Source: Candidatus Faecivivens stercoravium
GTDB taxonomy: Bacteria > Bacillota > Clostridia > Oscillospirales > Ruminococcaceae
Assembly: GCA_018712425.1 (NCBI GenBank)
Contig: DVHA01000122.1
Coordinates: 1 to 19,480, forward strand
Length of the DNA stretch: 19,480 nt
Direction of reading: 5' to 3'
Shown: positions 1-6,601 of the stretch, one piece after another
How positions within the stretch are numbered: the first letter of the stretch is position 1
Layout: each line of letters opens with the position of its first letter
Notes under the pieces: model-generated
The model's input: the letters and a program-made list of their open reading frames with translations, nothing else
What the model was told of the DNA's origin: nothing
Databases searched by the model: none
Program-made: the position numbers and the translations under genes

Positions 1-22
1 TATGTCTATACATCGTTAGTTT

Positions 23-127
23 TGTTGTATAGCATACGCAAAATAAGCATGACAAAAAAGCCCATATTGAAAATGGGAAAAATCTTTTTTGATTTCAATG
101 CTTATCGAATACGCATGCTATGTAACA
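23..127. repeat. AT-rich imperfect palindrome of about 105 bp
   Basis: The arms are nested. TGTT..ATAGCAT (23-35) pairs with ATGCTAT..AACA (115-127), ATAAGCAT (43-50) with ATGCTTAT (98-105), AAAAAAG (54-60) with CTTTTTT (84-90), and CCCAT (61-65) with ATGGG (73-77). The stretches between are mismatched. It could be a bidirectional terminator, a small structured RNA or the remnant of a mobile element. It carries no coding signal and is much poorer in GC than the genes. Its left context lies at the window edge. Confidence 0.5.
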
Positions 128-167
128 TAAATCGAGCTTTCCGATAAGCACTCAAAATTAAATCACA

Positions 168-316
168 TTTTTTCCGGCGGCATGTACGGCGGAAAAAATA
201 CCTTGATCCGGGCAAGTGTCGACCGTAGGGAGGCATGCAGCCCGGATGTTATTCTGTCGAAAAACTCGTTTTTCGACAGTCTTAAACGCCCGGTAAGCAA
301 AAAGCCTTACCGGGCG
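168..316. repeat. Four consecutive perfect-arm hairpins downstream of rpmF
   Basis: Four inverted repeats follow one another with short gaps: TTTTTTCCG/CGGAAAAAA (168-176/190-198), ATCCGGGC/GCCCGGAT (206-213/240-247), CTGTCGAAAAA/TTTTTCGACAG (254-264/269-279) and CGCCCGGTAAG/CTTACCGGGCG (287-297/306-316). The last lies about 27 nt beyond the rpmF stop on the minus strand and is followed there by TTTAAG, so it may be the rpmF terminator, although the T run is short. The function of the other three is unknown. Confidence 0.55.
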
Positions 317-343
317 CCTACTCGCTGGAACAAAAGCCGTCGA

Positions 344-526
344 TCAGGCTTCCTTATGGATGACTTCGACGCCGTTGTAGTAACCGCAGCTGCCGCAGAC
401 CTTATGGGGAGCCTTCAGCTCGCCGCAGTTGGGGCATCTGGACAGGGCGGGGGCACTGAGTTTCCAAACCGCGCTGCGTCTTTTGTCTCTTCTAGCCTTG
501 GATACTTTTCTCTTCGGGACTGCCAT
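344..526 (-). CDS. rpmF: 50S ribosomal protein L32
   Basis: A 60-residue protein that is a structural part of the large ribosomal subunit. The N-terminus MAVPKRKVSKARRDKRRS is the typical basic L32 opening. The C-terminal half carries two CxxC pairs (CPNC and CGSC), the zinc-binding form of L32. The length is normal for the family. An AGGAGG ribosome site sits just upstream of the ATG. It lies 73 nt downstream of the DUF177/YceD gene on the same strand, the conserved bacterial yceD-rpmF pairing, so the two are probably cotranscribed, with an additional promoter in the gap. Identification is secure. Confidence 0.97.
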   Translation of the reverse strand: MAVPKRKVSKARRDKRRSAVWKLSAPALSRCPNCGELKAPHKVCGSCGYYNGVEVIHKEA

Positions 527-546
527 TGTAAAAACCTCCTATTGGG

Positions 547-576
547 ATTATAGCATGGGGAACCGGGGCACGGCAA
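547..576 (-). promoter_or_regulatory. Probable promoter for rpmF
   Basis: On the minus strand there is an extended -10, TGC-TATAAT (TATAAT at 547-552), preceded at 18 bp by TTGCCG (571-576). It lies in the gap between the DUF177 gene and rpmF and would allow L32 to be made independently of the upstream gene. Confidence 0.5.
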
Positions 577-599
577 AAGCCCTCCCCTGAAGTTTAAGA

Positions 600-1097
600 T
601 CAGTCGGGAAACAGGTCGCTGAGCGCCTGCCAGCGGGGGTCTATCTCCTTTTTGCAGTCACAGGGGCCGAAATTGAGGTCCTTGCCGCATTTCGGGCAGA
701 GCCCCTTGCAGTCCTCCCTGCACAGAACTTTGGTAGGCAATTCCAGCAGGAGGTCGGCCCGGACCAACTCGTCCAGGTCCAACTGCCCGTCCGCGCAGAC
801 AATGAATTCCGCATCCTCGTCATCCCCGGACAGCTCTCTGACCAAAATGTGTGAGAAGCGGTACTCGACCGGCTTCTCGAACGCCTTCAAGCAGCGGTCG
901 CACGTAAGCGACAGGACCGATTTCACACTGAAAGCGAGCCTCACCACACCGGCCCGGTTTTCAATCTTCCCTGTAACCCGCACGGGCTGCTGAAAGGGTG
1001 CACAGCCATAAAGGCTTTCCTTTGAAAAGTCGAGAGCGCAGTCAATCTCCTCCGCCATCCCGACTGTATCAAATAACCTGATTAAATCCATTTTCAT
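600..1097 (-). CDS. DUF177/YceD family protein
   Basis: 165 residues. The family (DUF177, YceD) is conserved next to rpmF in bacteria; E. coli YceD has been linked to 23S rRNA accumulation and the plant homologue to 23S rRNA processing, so a role in ribosome assembly is likely but not shown here. Visible marks are a CDRC pair near residue 67 and a C-terminal cysteine cluster (CREDCKGLCPKCGKDLN then CDC) that probably binds zinc, followed by the typical DPRWQALSDL ending. The ATG at 1097 is chosen because an AGGTG ribosome site lies 5 nt upstream; an in-frame ATG two codons later is less well placed. A strong promoter lies just upstream and rpmF follows. Confidence 0.9.
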   Translation of the reverse strand: MKMDLIRLFDTVGMAEEIDCALDFSKESLYGCAPFQQPVRVTGKIENRAGVVRLAFSVKSVLSLTCDRCLKAFEKPVEYRFSHILVRELSGDDEDAEFIVCADGQLDLDELVRADLLLELPTKVLCREDCKGLCPKCGKDLNFGPCDCKKEIDPRWQALSDLFPD

Positions 1098-1125
1098 TTC
1101 GACACCTCATAATGCCACGAATTTT

Positions 1126-1155
1126 ATTATAATATCCGTAAGCCCTTTTTGTCAA
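1126..1155 (-). promoter_or_regulatory. Promoter of the yceD-rpmF operon
   Basis: On the minus strand, consensus TTGACA (1150-1155), an 18-bp spacer and consensus TATAAT (1126-1131), about 30 bp upstream of the start codon of the DUF177 gene. This is a strong sigma-A-type promoter. Confidence 0.8.
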
Positions 1156-1571
1156 CCCCTATTTTGCCCTGCCCCGTAGAATTTTAACCGGCCTCCGCCC
1201 CGGTAAAATGGGCGTTTCGCCCAATCCCCGCCCCCGCCGGAAAAGATGGAATCCCGCTTTTTCACCACTCTCCCCATTGTATAAACATCCTGAACTTATA
1301 CATTTTGCAGAAAAGGGCAAAACCCGGTCGAAAAAAGCTGGATTTTGCCCGTACTTTTCCACATTCCTAACCGAGTTTTCCACCGAGTTTTACCATCTGT
1401 ATTCCGATTCCAAAACGTAATATTCTCGGTTTTTCGGCAGATTCCCGTTTTTGCCTGCATTTCTCTGAAAGTCATACGGAAAGCCCCAACCATTCTTGTA
1501 AATCATCCATAAAATATGACACATCGTTTTAATCAAATTGCCTGAATTCATGGATTGTTTACAGAATTATT
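1156..1571. other. Intergenic region without a supported gene
   Basis: This is the gap between two divergent transcription units. I see no convincing gene: the short reading frames have no ribosome site and resemble no known protein. It holds an inverted repeat GGGCAAAA/TTTTGCCC (1315-1322/1343-1350), an imperfect one built from TTTTAACCGG and CCGGTAAAA near 1180-1208, and a tandem CCGAGTTTT near 1373-1391. None of these has a clear function. Confidence 0.4.
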
Positions 1572-1600
1572 TTGACAACAGGCCTATTTCATGCTACACT
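1572..1600 (+). promoter_or_regulatory. Strong promoter of the 148-residue gene
   Basis: Consensus TTGACA (1572-1577), a 17-bp spacer ending in an extended TGC, then TACACT (1595-1600). The predicted start near 1607 leaves a leader of about 70 nt containing a GC-rich imperfect hairpin (about 1620-1647) before the AAGGGG ribosome site. Confidence 0.75.
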
Positions 1601-1674
1601 ATATAGTATACGAACAAGCGCGGGGCCGGGGGCCTCCCCCTGTCCCGAATATCTTCAAAGGGGTAGTATGACTT

Positions 1675-2121
1675 ATGAAAATGAAGATTCTGTTTACGCA
1701 GAAAAAAGAAGGCAAAAAGGACAATCCTGAGCTGATCGGCGATTATCTTTCCCGCATCTACAAAGTAAAAGGCGACAAGGTCCCCCCCGCATATCCCTGC
1801 GAGAGCGAAATCCTCGTTATCCTCTGCTTTGAGAACTACGGCAAGATCGACCAGAAGCTGGTCAAGTTCTGCCAGGACCTCTCCACTGCCCGCGCCCACA
1901 ACGTTGCGCTGGTCATCCTTTCGAAGGACGGCTCCACCGACGCCGGCGAACTTACCGGCATCTTCAAACAGAACGGCGTCAACGTCGCCGGTACCTGCGG
2001 CATCGCGGTCCCGAAGGGCCTCTTCGGCGCCAAGAAGGTCAGCGACGCCGACACCCAGAAGGCGAAGACTTTCTGCGACCAGATGATCGGCAAGCTGTTC
2101 GATCCCTCTGCGTTAAGCTGA
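1675..2121 (+). CDS. Small protein with a possible flavodoxin-like fold
   Basis: 148 residues with no signal peptide or membrane segment. I do not recognise a named family. The pattern suggests an alpha/beta flavodoxin-like domain: a short N-terminal strand (MKMKILF), a hydrophobic strand ILVILCFENYGK, a helix, the strand NVALVILSKDG, then VNVAGTCGIAV and a final helix starting DTQKAKTFCDQMIGKL, as in flavodoxin-family C-termini. The usual N-terminal FMN phosphate-binding loop (T/SxTGxT) is absent; a lysine-rich segment stands in its place. Cofactor binding is therefore doubtful. It has its own strong promoter and a strong terminator, so it is a single-gene unit. The start could also be the ATG two codons later. 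Real gene: very likely; fold: inference. Confidence 0.75.
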   Translation: MKMKILFTQKKEGKKDNPELIGDYLSRIYKVKGDKVPPAYPCESEILVILCFENYGKIDQKLVKFCQDLSTARAHNVALVILSKDGSTDAGELTGIFKQNGVNVAGTCGIAVPKGLFGAKKVSDADTQKAKTFCDQMIGKLFDPSALS

Positions 2122-2143
2122 TCCAGACATTCAAAAAGTCACC

Positions 2144-2183
2144 AGAAAGCGGCATTCCTCCGGGAACGCCGCTTTCTTTTTTT
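2144..2183 (+). terminator. Rho-independent terminator
   Basis: A 10-bp perfect stem AGAAAGCGGC/GCCGCTTTCT (2144-2153/2168-2177) with an inner TTCC/GGAA extension, followed by a run of T. It ends the 1675-2121 gene. Repeat copy A1 begins directly after the T run. Confidence 0.9.
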
Positions 2184-2370
2184 GAGTATTTTTTGGGTGC
2201 TGCGCACGCTTCGTTATCAGTGGCAAAGCTGTGGTCAGCTTCGGAAGTACGGTAACTGAGCGCCTGGGAAGGGGCTCTGCCCCTTCCATTCCCGCAAGCC
2301 CTTTAAAAAGGGCTTGACCCTAAACTTCTGATCTTCGCACGTTTCTATGTCACTTTAACGCCAGCGCCGA
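2184..2370 (+). repeat. Family A structured repeat, copy A1
   Basis: A 187-bp element that opens with TATTTTTTGGGTGCTGCGC and closes with TTAACGCCAGCGCCGA. Hairpins within it are AAGCTG/CAGCTT (2226-2231/2236-2241), GGAAGGGGC/GCCCCTTCC (2267-2275/2279-2287) and a 22-nt palindrome CAAGCCC...GGGCTTG (2295-2316). It is nearly identical over most of its length to copies at 5845, 14880 and 17243. It has no open reading frame with a ribosome site. Function unknown. Confidence 0.85.
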
Positions 2371-2471
2371 ATTTTACGTTTTGGCAATCCGCTTTTTCTA
2401 TTTCCAGGCCGCAAATCCCCAAAAGAGCCTCCCTCCGTCCGCTTCCATGAAAGCGGGTGGGATAAAGAAAG

Positions 2472-2574
2472 TTACAAAATGATGACAAAACCGTATTTCG
2501 AGTGTGTATCTTACCGAGATTTTACATGAATTTGTCAAAAGTTTGGATTCGAGTTTAATTTGAGCCTCTATACT
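2472..2574 (+). promoter_or_regulatory. Candidate Pho-box promoter of the alkaline phosphatase gene
   Basis: Seven-base units recur with 4-bp gaps (11-bp period): CTTACCG (2510-2516), TTTACAT (2521-2527), TTGTCAA (2532-2538) and TTGGATT (2543-2549), with TTTAATT (2554-2560) in the same phase. An upstream pair with the same spacing is GTTACAA-like at 2470-2476 and GATGACA at 2481-2487. A TATACT -10 follows at 2569-2574. The arrangement matches the PhoB/PhoP direct-repeat format (CTGTCAT-type units every 11 bp) and fits a phosphatase gene. Individual units are imperfect, so this is a candidate. Confidence 0.5.
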
Positions 2575-2637
2575 GGTTGTCAGTCGGAAACCGAAAATCC
2601 GAAAACAACTGCACAATCAAATTATGGAGGAGAAACT

Positions 2638-4212
2638 ATGAAAAAGATTGTCCCGATCCTTTTGTCCCTGCTCACAGCTGCCTCCGTCCTCGGCAGCTGC
2701 TCCACCGCTGGCGTCGAGACTGTCGCACAGACCGCTGCTGACGCGGCTGCAAAGGTCACCGGCGTCGAAGCCGCTTCCACCTATAAGTACAGCGGCAAGA
2801 GCCCGAAATACGTCTTCCTGTTCATCGGCGACGGCATGAGCTACCCCCAGATCCAGTCCACCTCCGATTATCTCGGCGCGCTGAACGACTCCGATTACTT
2901 TAAGGCCCAGCCCAGCCTCGACGACAACGGCGGCGCCATCCTCGACGGGCCGGAATACTTAAACTTCATGAACTTTGAAGCGGCCGGCTCCGCTGTCACC
3001 TACGACTCCAACAGCTTCGCCCCCGACTCCGCTTCCACCGCCACCTCCATCTCCACCGGCCACAAGACCTACTCCGGCACCATCAACATGAGCGAGGACT
3101 ACACCACCGCTTATGAGACGATCGCCGAAAAGGTCCACGAGCAGAAGGGGATGAGCGTCGGCATCATCACCTCCGTCAACCTCAACCATGCTACCCCCGC
3201 GGCCTTCTACGCCCACCAGGCCAGCCGCAACAGCTACTACGACATCGGCCTTGAGCTGATCGACTCCGGCTTTGAATACTTCGCGGGCGGCGGGCTGCTC
3301 TCCCCTGACGGGGCCGACGGCAGCTCCGAAAACCTCTATGACCTCGCCGAGGCGGCCGGCTACCAGGTCGTCACCACCCAGGCCGAGGCCGAAGCCATCA
3401 CCGAAGGCCCGGTCATCAGCATCGACGAACATCTCGCCGACTCGGACGCGATGGCCTACGAAATCGACCGGACCGACGATATGTGGTCGCTGGCCGACCA
3501 TGTCGAAAAGGGCATCGAGGTCATGGAAGACGACAAGGACGGCTTCTTCATGATGTGCGAAGGCGGCAAAATCGACTGGGCCTGCCACGCCAACGACGCC
3601 GCTTCCACCATCCACGACACCCAGGCCTTCGCCGACGCGGTCCAGGTTGCGATCGACTTTGCCGAGGAGCATCCGAAAGATACCCTCATCGTCGTCACCG
3701 GCGACCATGAAACCGGCGGCCTGACCATCGGCTTCGCCGGCACCGACTACGATACCTACCTGACCCTCTTAAAGAACCAGAAGATCTCCTTTGCCAAGTA
3801 CGACTCCGACTATGTCGCCGCCTACAAGGAGAACAAGACCAGCTTCGAGACCGTCCTTTCGGACATCGAACGGCTCTTCGGCCTCAAGGCTTCCGGCAGC
3901 TCCACCGACAAGATGGTCCTGACCGATTACGAGATGGAACAGCTCCGTGCCGCTTATGAAAAGAGCATCAACGGCACCGCCGCTTCCGAGTATGAACAGG
4001 AAGAGTACGTCCTCTACGGCACCTACGAGCCCCTGAGCGTCACCATCACCCACATCCTCAACAACAAATCCGGCATCAGCTTCACCTCTTACTCCCACAC
4101 CGGCCTGCCGGTCGCGGTCCTGGCCCATGGCGTCGGGGCGGAGGAGTTCAACGGCTACTACGACAACACCGGCATCTTCGACCGGATGGCCGCGATGCTG
4201 AAGGTTGACTAA
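2638..4212 (+). CDS. phoA: Alkaline phosphatase (PhoA family), predicted lipoprotein
   Basis: 524 residues. It hydrolyses phosphate monoesters outside the membrane, normally to scavenge phosphate. The N-terminus is a signal peptide with a lipobox (VLGSC, Cys21), so it should be lipid-anchored. Family motifs appear in order: IGDGM (63-67, metal ligand Asp), PDSASTAT (129-136, nucleophile Ser131), GGKIDWACHAND (309-320, metal ligands), TGDHETGG (354-361, metal-binding Asp/His) and a C-terminal SHTGLPVAVLAHG with NTGIFDRM. The Asp-Trp-Ala-Cys-His version of the metal loop differs from E. coli, where the corresponding residues are DHAHH. The ATG at 2638 is chosen for its GGAGGAG ribosome site; an in-frame TTG at 2560 has none and would bury the signal peptide. 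It stands alone behind Pho-box-like repeats. Confidence 0.93.
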   Translation: MKKIVPILLSLLTAASVLGSCSTAGVETVAQTAADAAAKVTGVEAASTYKYSGKSPKYVFLFIGDGMSYPQIQSTSDYLGALNDSDYFKAQPSLDDNGGAILDGPEYLNFMNFEAAGSAVTYDSNSFAPDSASTATSISTGHKTYSGTINMSEDYTTAYETIAEKVHEQKGMSVGIITSVNLNHATPAAFYAHQASRNSYYDIGLELIDSGFEYFAGGGLLSPDGADGSSENLYDLAEAAGYQVVTTQAEAEAITEGPVISIDEHLADSDAMAYEIDRTDDMWSLADHVEKGIEVMEDDKDGFFMMCEGGKIDWACHANDAASTIHDTQAFADAVQVAIDFAEEHPKDTLIVVTGDHETGGLTIGFAGTDYDTYLTLLKNQKISFAKYDSDYVAAYKENKTSFETVLSDIERLFGLKASGSSTDKMVLTDYEMEQLRAAYEKSINGTAASEYEQEEYVLYGTYEPLSVTITHILNNKSGISFTSYSHTGLPVAVLAHGVGAEEFNGYYDNTGIFDRMAAMLKVD

Positions 4213-4240
4213 CCTCAACAGATCTCTCACTCTTTCATAT

Positions 4241-4286
4241 CCGTAAGCCTCTCCCGTCCCGTCATGGGGCGGGAGTTGGCTTATCT
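4241..4286 (+). terminator. Long hairpin after the phosphatase gene
   Basis: TAAGCC pairs with GGCTTA, and inside it CTCCCGTCCC pairs with GGGGCGGGAG (ten pairs, one of them G-T) around a GTCAT loop. It lies about 30 nt after the stop codon and should halt or protect the transcript. There is no T run after it, so it is not a textbook rho-independent terminator. Confidence 0.55.
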
Positions 4287-4296
4287 GGGAATGAAA

Positions 4297-4480
4297 GCGG
4301 GGCCGAAGCGCCCTTTTTGCTGGGCTCTGTCCCGCGGGAATGGCGTTCGGCAAATCTGGGTCCAGGGGCCTTTGGCTCCTGGCGGTTTCCAAAGGCAGAG
4401 CCTTTGGTCCATCCAAGTGAAACTTGGCGAGTCCAGGCGAGGAGCCTGGTCGCTGCCTTAAGGGCAGCAAAATCAATATC
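4297..4480 (-). repeat. Family B serial-hairpin repeat, copy B1
   Basis: Read on the minus strand it gives consecutive hairpins: GCTGCC/GGCAGC, CCAGGC/GCCTGG, CCAAGT/ACTTGG, CCAAAGGC/GCCTTTGG and CCAGGAGCC/GGCCCCTGG (one mismatch). A tail ending CGCTTCGGCCCCGC follows and is shared with copy B4. It fills the gap between the phosphatase hairpin and the YibE/F gene. I see no clear promoter for that gene after it, so the YibE/F transcript may carry the element as leader. Confidence 0.85.
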
Positions 4481-4524
4481 ATATTATGAAAGAAAAACGG
4501 ATGCTTGAAGGAGTCTACACGGAT

Positions 4525-5745
4525 ATGCAAAAGAAAATATTCTCAAAAGATTGGCTGCGGTACAACGCGCCGGTGCTGGTCTGCCTCGCGGCGATCCTCA
4601 TTCTGATCTTCCTGCCCACCGGGTTTGAAGGGGCGGTCGACTACCAGGGCACCGAACGGGTCCGGGCAGAGGTCCTCTCGGTCGACAACTCGACAATTGT
4701 CGACACCGGCCTGGTGCGGTCGGGGGAACAGCGCTGCCGCCTCCGGATTGAGGAGGGGATGTTTAAAGGGGTCGAGGCCGACGGGGTCAATATGCTCAAT
4801 GGCTCGCTGGAACAGGACAAGATCTTCTACCCCGGCGACCAGGCGATGGTCGTCGTCAGCCACCAGGGGGACACCATCCTGACCGTCACGATGACCGACC
4901 ACTACCGGTTAAACTGGGAGCTGGTGATGGGGGCGGCCTTCGCCGTCTTCCTCATCCTCTTTGCCGGCAAGACGGGCCTCCGGGCGATCGGCGCCTTCGC
5001 GCTGACCATCCTCTGCCTCTGGAAACTGCTGGTGCCCTTCTACCTTCGGGGCTGGAACCCGATCTGGCTGGGGCTGGGGATTATCCTCTTCCTCACCGTC
5101 ATGATCATCGGCCTGGTCTACGGGTTTGATAAGCGGTGCGCGGCGGCGGTTTCGGGGTCGTTTCTGGGGGTCCTGGTCACCTGTCTCCTGGGCGTCTTCT
5201 TCACCGATCTCTTTAAAATCCACGGGGCGGTCATGTCCTACTCCGAGAGCCTCCTCTACTCGGGGTTCCAGGACTTAAACCTCACCCAGATCTACATGGC
5301 CTCCATCTTCATCGGCGCGTCCGGTGCGGTCATCGACCTGTCGGTCGACATCGCGTCGGCGGTGTACGAAGTCACCGAGAAGCGGCCCGACCTCCTCTGG
5401 AAAGAGGCGACCAAATCCGGCCTGACGGTCGGCCGCAACGCGATGGGGACGATGACGACGACCCTCCTGTTCGCCTACTCGGGCGGATACATCGCCCTTT
5501 TGATGGTCTTCATGGCCCAGGGGACGCCGATTGACCAGATGCTCAACTACAAGTATGTGGCGGCCGAGCTGATCCACACGGTTATCGGCTCCTTCGGGCT
5601 GGTCACCGTCGCGCCCTTTACCGCCCTCTGCTCCGGGATCCTGTTTACCTGGGGACGGAAGCCGGGGGAGGTCCAGGCGCCGCTCTATGCGGGCGGTGAG
5701 GCGGCCGGAGAAGCCGCCTCCGCCGCGAACAGCGAAGCAAAGTAA
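4525..5745 (+). CDS. YibE/F family multi-pass membrane protein
   Basis: About 406 residues from the chosen ATG at 4525, which has a GAAGGAG ribosome site 11 nt upstream. In-frame ATGs at 4486 and 4501 have no site and would overlap the end of repeat B1. One membrane segment near the N-terminus (APVLVCLAAILILIFLPTGF) is followed by an extracytoplasmic domain of about 95 residues, rich in beta strands, and then six or seven hydrophobic segments, including the conserved stretch SIFIGASGAVIDLSVDIASAVYEV and TLLFAYSGGYIALLM, both typical of YibE/F. The C-terminus is an Ala/Gly/Glu-rich cytoplasmic tail. The family's function is unknown; transport is often suggested. It is a single-gene unit with a terminator at 5764. 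Confidence 0.9.
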   Translation: MQKKIFSKDWLRYNAPVLVCLAAILILIFLPTGFEGAVDYQGTERVRAEVLSVDNSTIVDTGLVRSGEQRCRLRIEEGMFKGVEADGVNMLNGSLEQDKIFYPGDQAMVVVSHQGDTILTVTMTDHYRLNWELVMGAAFAVFLILFAGKTGLRAIGAFALTILCLWKLLVPFYLRGWNPIWLGLGIILFLTVMIIGLVYGFDKRCAAAVSGSFLGVLVTCLLGVFFTDLFKIHGAVMSYSESLLYSGFQDLNLTQIYMASIFIGASGAVIDLSVDIASAVYEVTEKRPDLLWKEATKSGLTVGRNAMGTMTTTLLFAYSGGYIALLMVFMAQGTPIDQMLNYKYVAAELIHTVIGSFGLVTVAPFTALCSGILFTWGRKPGEVQAPLYAGGEAAGEAASAANSEAK

Positions 5746-5763
5746 TTTTCTCCATTGAAACGA

Positions 5764-5806
5764 AAAACCGCTCTCTGCGGGCTATAAGGCCCGGGAGAGC
5801 GGTTTT
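5764..5806. terminator. Terminator T1 of the YibE/F gene
   Basis: A 12-bp perfect stem AAAACCGCTCTC/GAGAGCGGTTTT (5764-5775/5795-5806) with an inner GGGC/GCCC around TATAAG. A-rich before and T-rich after, it can act on both strands. A copy with one base changed (the T2 sequence) lies at 6053, so the region between is bracketed by a direct repeat of about 43 bp. Confidence 0.85.
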
Positions 5807-5844
5807 CTGACTGTCGAAAAACAAGTTTTGCGGAAACGTAAGAA

Positions 5845-6029
5845 TCGGCGCTGGCGTTAACGTGACAAAGAAACGGGCGAAAAATCAAAAGTTTTACTCG
5901 ATTTTTTTCAAAAAATCGCGGGAATGGAAGGGGCAGAGCCCCTTCCCAGGCGCTCAGTTACCGTACTCCCGAAACTGGCCACAGCTTTGTCACTGATAAC
6001 GAAGCGTGCGCAGCACCCAAAAAATACCC
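5845..6029 (-). repeat. Family A structured repeat, copy A2
   Basis: Minus-strand copy of the element seen at 2184. The AAGCTG/CAGTTT hairpin keeps pairing through a G-T wobble, and GGAAGGGGC/GCCCCTTCC is unchanged. The third hairpin is made of CGATTTTTT and AAAAAATCG instead of CAAGCCC and GGGCTTG. It is flanked outside by a perfect 10-bp inverted repeat TGTCGAAAAA (5812-5821) / TTTTTCGACA (6038-6047). Confidence 0.85.
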
Positions 6030-6052
6030 AAAAAAACTTTTTCGACAAACTG

Positions 6053-6098
6053 AAAACCGCTCTCTGCGGGCTATAAGGCCCAGGAGAGCGGTTTTTTT
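6053..6098. terminator. Terminator T2, duplicate of T1
   Basis: The same 12-bp stem AAAACCGCTCTC/GAGAGCGGTTTT (6053-6064/6084-6095) with the same loop as T1 in the same direction; one base differs. A seven-T run follows on the plus strand. On the minus strand it lies directly after the stop of the 6112-6570 gene and should terminate it. Confidence 0.85.
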
Positions 6099-6111
6099 AC
6101 TTATTTGAAAG

Positions 6112-6570
6112 TCATGCCGGCTGGCCGAGGGCCCGGAGGGCCTTCAGCGTTCCGTCCATGTTCTCGGCGTGCCAGCTGGAGATTTTCAGCCCGTCCATAT
6201 ACCAGCTGAGGACGCTGGAGGTGCGCCAGCCGCTCAGCTCCTTCTGCTGGGCGGTGAAGGCGATCACATCGGTACCGGTCGTGATGGTGATCCGGTCGTT
6301 CAGCATCTCCTCCGACACCTCGACCGAGCGGATGGCGGCATACGGGATTTCGAGGGTGACGGATTTTTCCAGCGTGCCGCTCAGTTTGCTGAAGGGGACC
6401 AGCACCAGTTCGTCCCGGCACATCTGGAGGACGTAGAACTCCATGCTGAAAAAGTTCGCGATGGCGGCGCTCAAATTTGCCGGCGCAAATTTGACGATGA
6501 TGCCCCTGTCCTCGACCGGCTCAAAGCCGGCGTTTACCAGAATGTCCCGGACGCGTTGTTCGTTTGCCAT
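6112..6570 (-). CDS. Protein of unknown function
   Basis: 152 residues, soluble, with no signal peptide, membrane segment or metal motif. I do not recognise the family. The middle (ELVLVPFSKLSGTLEKSVTLEIPYAAIRSVEVSEEMLNDRITITTGTDVIAFTAQ) alternates strands in a way that recalls bacterial PH-like domains, and a terminal helix follows (DGTLKALRALG); this is a guess from pattern only. The start is supported by AGGAGG 10 nt upstream. It follows the DUF3267 gene by about 31 nt on the same strand, so the two form a unit read from the promoter at 7242 and ended by the hairpin at 6053. Confidence 0.75.
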   Translation of the reverse strand: MANEQRVRDILVNAGFEPVEDRGIIVKFAPANLSAAIANFFSMEFYVLQMCRDELVLVPFSKLSGTLEKSVTLEIPYAAIRSVEVSEEMLNDRITITTGTDVIAFTAQQKELSGWRTSSVLSWYMDGLKISSWHAENMDGTLKALRALGQPA

Positions 6571-6601
6571 GATGTTGTTACCTCCTGGGGTTTGGAATGG
6601 T

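Noticed and set aside
182..553. Plus-strand reading frame opposite rpmF
   Set aside because: It overlaps the certain rpmF gene and the hairpin region, has no ribosome site and resembles nothing known.
1159..1493. Short reading frames in the gap upstream of the DUF177 gene, on both strands
   Set aside because: They have no ribosome sites, overlap one another, and one runs through a consensus promoter region; composition is not like the neighbouring genes.
2184..2370. Family A as an insertion sequence with a transposase gene
   Set aside because: It is under 200 bp, has no coding frame with a ribosome site, and no perfect terminal inverted repeats common to all copies.
2959..3708. 249-codon minus-strand frame within the phosphatase gene
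   Set aside because: It is a shadow caused by the strong C/G bias at third codon positions; its product is Val/Gly/Asp low-complexity and the plus strand encodes a complete PhoA.
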